A stretch of 64,000 bases of DNA from positions 558,001 through 622,000 of the forward strand of contig CAWCBA010000010.1 of assembly GCA_963793675.1 (NCBI GenBank), written 5' to 3'. The notes under the pieces are model-generated. The model was given only the letters and a program-made list of their open reading frames with translations. It ran no database searches and was not told where the DNA came from. How positions within the stretch are numbered: the stretch's first letter is position 1; the number at the start of each line of letters is the position of its first letter. This document shows positions 63,083 through 64,000 of the stretch, in pieces. This DNA comes from RPQJ01 sp963793675. GTDB taxonomy: Bacteria > Pseudomonadota > Gammaproteobacteria > Steroidobacterales > Steroidobacteraceae. Both the position numbers and the translations under genes were made by a program.

Positions 63083-64000
63083 TCAAGCCGCCCAGTCCAG
63101 GATCACTTTCCCCGACTGCCCGCTGCGCATGATTTCGAAGCCGTCGCGAAACTCCGCGATCGGCAGCCGGTGCGTGATGATCGGCGAGATGTCGAGGCCG
63201 CTCTGCAGCATCGCCGACATCTTGTACCAGGTCTCGAACATCTCGCGCCCGTAGACACCCTTGATCACGAGGCCCTTGAAGATCACCTGGTTCCAGTCGA
63301 TGGCGGTGTCCTCGGGCGGGATGCCGAGCAGGGCGACGCTGCCGCCGTGATGCATGGTGCGCAGCAGGTCGCGGAACGCGGCCGGATTGCCCGACATCTC
63401 GAGGCCGACGTCGAAGCCCTCGACCATGCCGAGGTCCGCCATGGTCTGGTCGAGCGTATCGCGGCTCACGTTGACGGCTTTGGTCGCGCCCATCTTGCGC
63501 GCGAGGTCGAGCCGGTAGTCGTTGACGTCGGTGATCACGATGTGGCGCGCGCCCACGTGACGCGCGATCGCGACGGCCATGATGCCGATCGGGCCCGCGC
63601 CCGTGATCAGCACGTCCTCGCCGACCAGGCTGAACGACAGCGCCGTGTGCGTCGCGTTGCCGAAAGGATCGAGAATCGACGCGACCTCGTCCGTGATCGC
63701 GTCACTGAGCTTGAACGCGTTGAACGCGGGGATCACGAGGTACTCGGCGAAGCAGCCCTGCCGGTTCACGCCGACGCCGACCGTGTTGCGGCAGAGGTGG
63801 CGGCGCCCGGCGCGGCAGTTGCGGCAGTAGCCGCAGGTGATGTGGCCTTCGCCCGACACGCGATCGCCGACCTTGAAGCCCTGGACCTCGCTGCCCAGTT
63901 CCACGATCCTGCCCACGTACTCGTGGCCCACGGCCATCGGCACCGGGATGGTCTTCTGCGCCCACTGGTCCCAGAGGTAGATGTGCATGTCCGTGCCGCA
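63083..64000 (-). CDS. tdh: L-threonine 3-dehydrogenase (5' end beyond the window)
   Basis: This medium-chain zinc dehydrogenase oxidises threonine to 2-amino-3-oxobutyrate. It has the opening CGTDMHIYLWDQWAQ (C-G-T-D contains a catalytic zinc ligand), GHEYVGRIVELGSEVQ, structural zinc Cys set CGYCRNCRAGRRHLC, and the NAD fold VLITGAGPIGIMAVA. About 305 residues are present; the missing N-terminus is about 35 residues. The frame is open to base 64000. Confidence 0.93.
   Translation of the reverse strand, partial: CGTDMHIYLWDQWAQKTIPVPMAVGHEYVGRIVELGSEVQGFKVGDRVSGEGHITCGYCRNCRAGRRHLCRNTVGVGVNRQGCFAEYLVIPAFNAFKLSDAITDEVASILDPFGNATHTALSFSLVGEDVLITGAGPIGIMAVAIARHVGARHIVITDVNDYRLDLARKMGATKAVNVSRDTLDQTMADLGMVEGFDVGLEMSGNPAAFRDLLRTMHHGGSVALLGIPPEDTAIDWNQVIFKGLVIKGVYGREMFETWYKMSAMLQSGLDISPIITHRLPIAEFRDGFEIMRSGQSGKVILDWAA

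Overview
The window is chromosomal DNA of a GC-rich gammaproteobacterium. The main evidence is gene order. The block queG, nnr, tsaE, amiB, mutL, miaA, hfq, hflX, hflK, hflC, yjeT, purA, then rnr and rlmB, follows the Escherichia coli order almost exactly. So do rpsF-rpsR-rplI, dnaB-alr, and the DUF21/CBS gene, ypjD, ffh, rpsP-rimM-trmD-rplS. The folK, panB, panC group and the lineage-type insertions suggest a Xanthomonadales/Nevskiales/Steroidobacterales-like lineage, but the sequence alone does not settle this. There is no rRNA, CRISPR array, prophage or insertion sequence. Two tRNA genes are present: Glu-CTC and Leu-CAG.

Layout. Bases 1-3.8 kb hold the tail of a metal transporter, a SLOG-type nucleotide-sensor protein fused to a multi-helix membrane domain, and a phospholipase-D-like lipoprotein. 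Bases 4-16.9 kb are an envelope and exopolysaccharide-type island: a polysaccharide pyruvyltransferase-like protein, a CapK/PaaK-like adenylate-forming enzyme, a GT4 glycosyltransferase, three FemAB/BioF2-like acyltransferases, an unknown multipass protein, an ABC flippase-type exporter, a DUF418 protein and a VanZ-like protein. Bases 17-21.6 kb carry tRNA-Glu and pcnB-folK-deoxynucleoside kinase-panB-panC (mRNA turnover, folate, nucleotides, pantothenate). Bases 21.7-34.5 kb are the queG to purA housekeeping block. Bases 34.7-39 kb insert acyl-CoA dehydrogenase, malate synthase G and a crotonase, consistent with growth on fatty acids or C2 compounds. Bases 39.2-47.5 kb carry tRNA-Leu, rnr, rlmB, the S6/S18/L9 operon, dnaB and alr. 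Bases 47.5-50.1 kb are a minus-strand Ser/Thr kinase, PP2C phosphatase and FHA module. Bases 50.2-60.5 kb hold radA, a DUF21/CBS protein, ypjD, ffh, rpsP-rimM-trmD-rplS, sppA and uppP. The end holds an Old Yellow Enzyme-type reductase, class II aldolase and threonine dehydrogenase, all on the minus strand.

Two features stand out beyond the genes. First, at least seven otherwise normal genes (including mutL, rimM, uppP, rlmB and pcnB) are each broken by one or two single-base shifts. This pattern fits long-read indel errors better than real decay. Second, the intergenic DNA is rich in structured repeats. One is a hairpin family with a conserved 18-base loop and compensatory stem changes, in three copies, all between convergent genes. 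Others are telomere-like TTAGGGG arrays (one inside the MutL linker, one pair forming a 36-bp inverted repeat), GGAAGG/CCTTCC tracts that bracket intergenic gaps, and REP-like hairpins beside tRNA-Leu. The covarying hairpin family is the best candidate here for an undescribed element.
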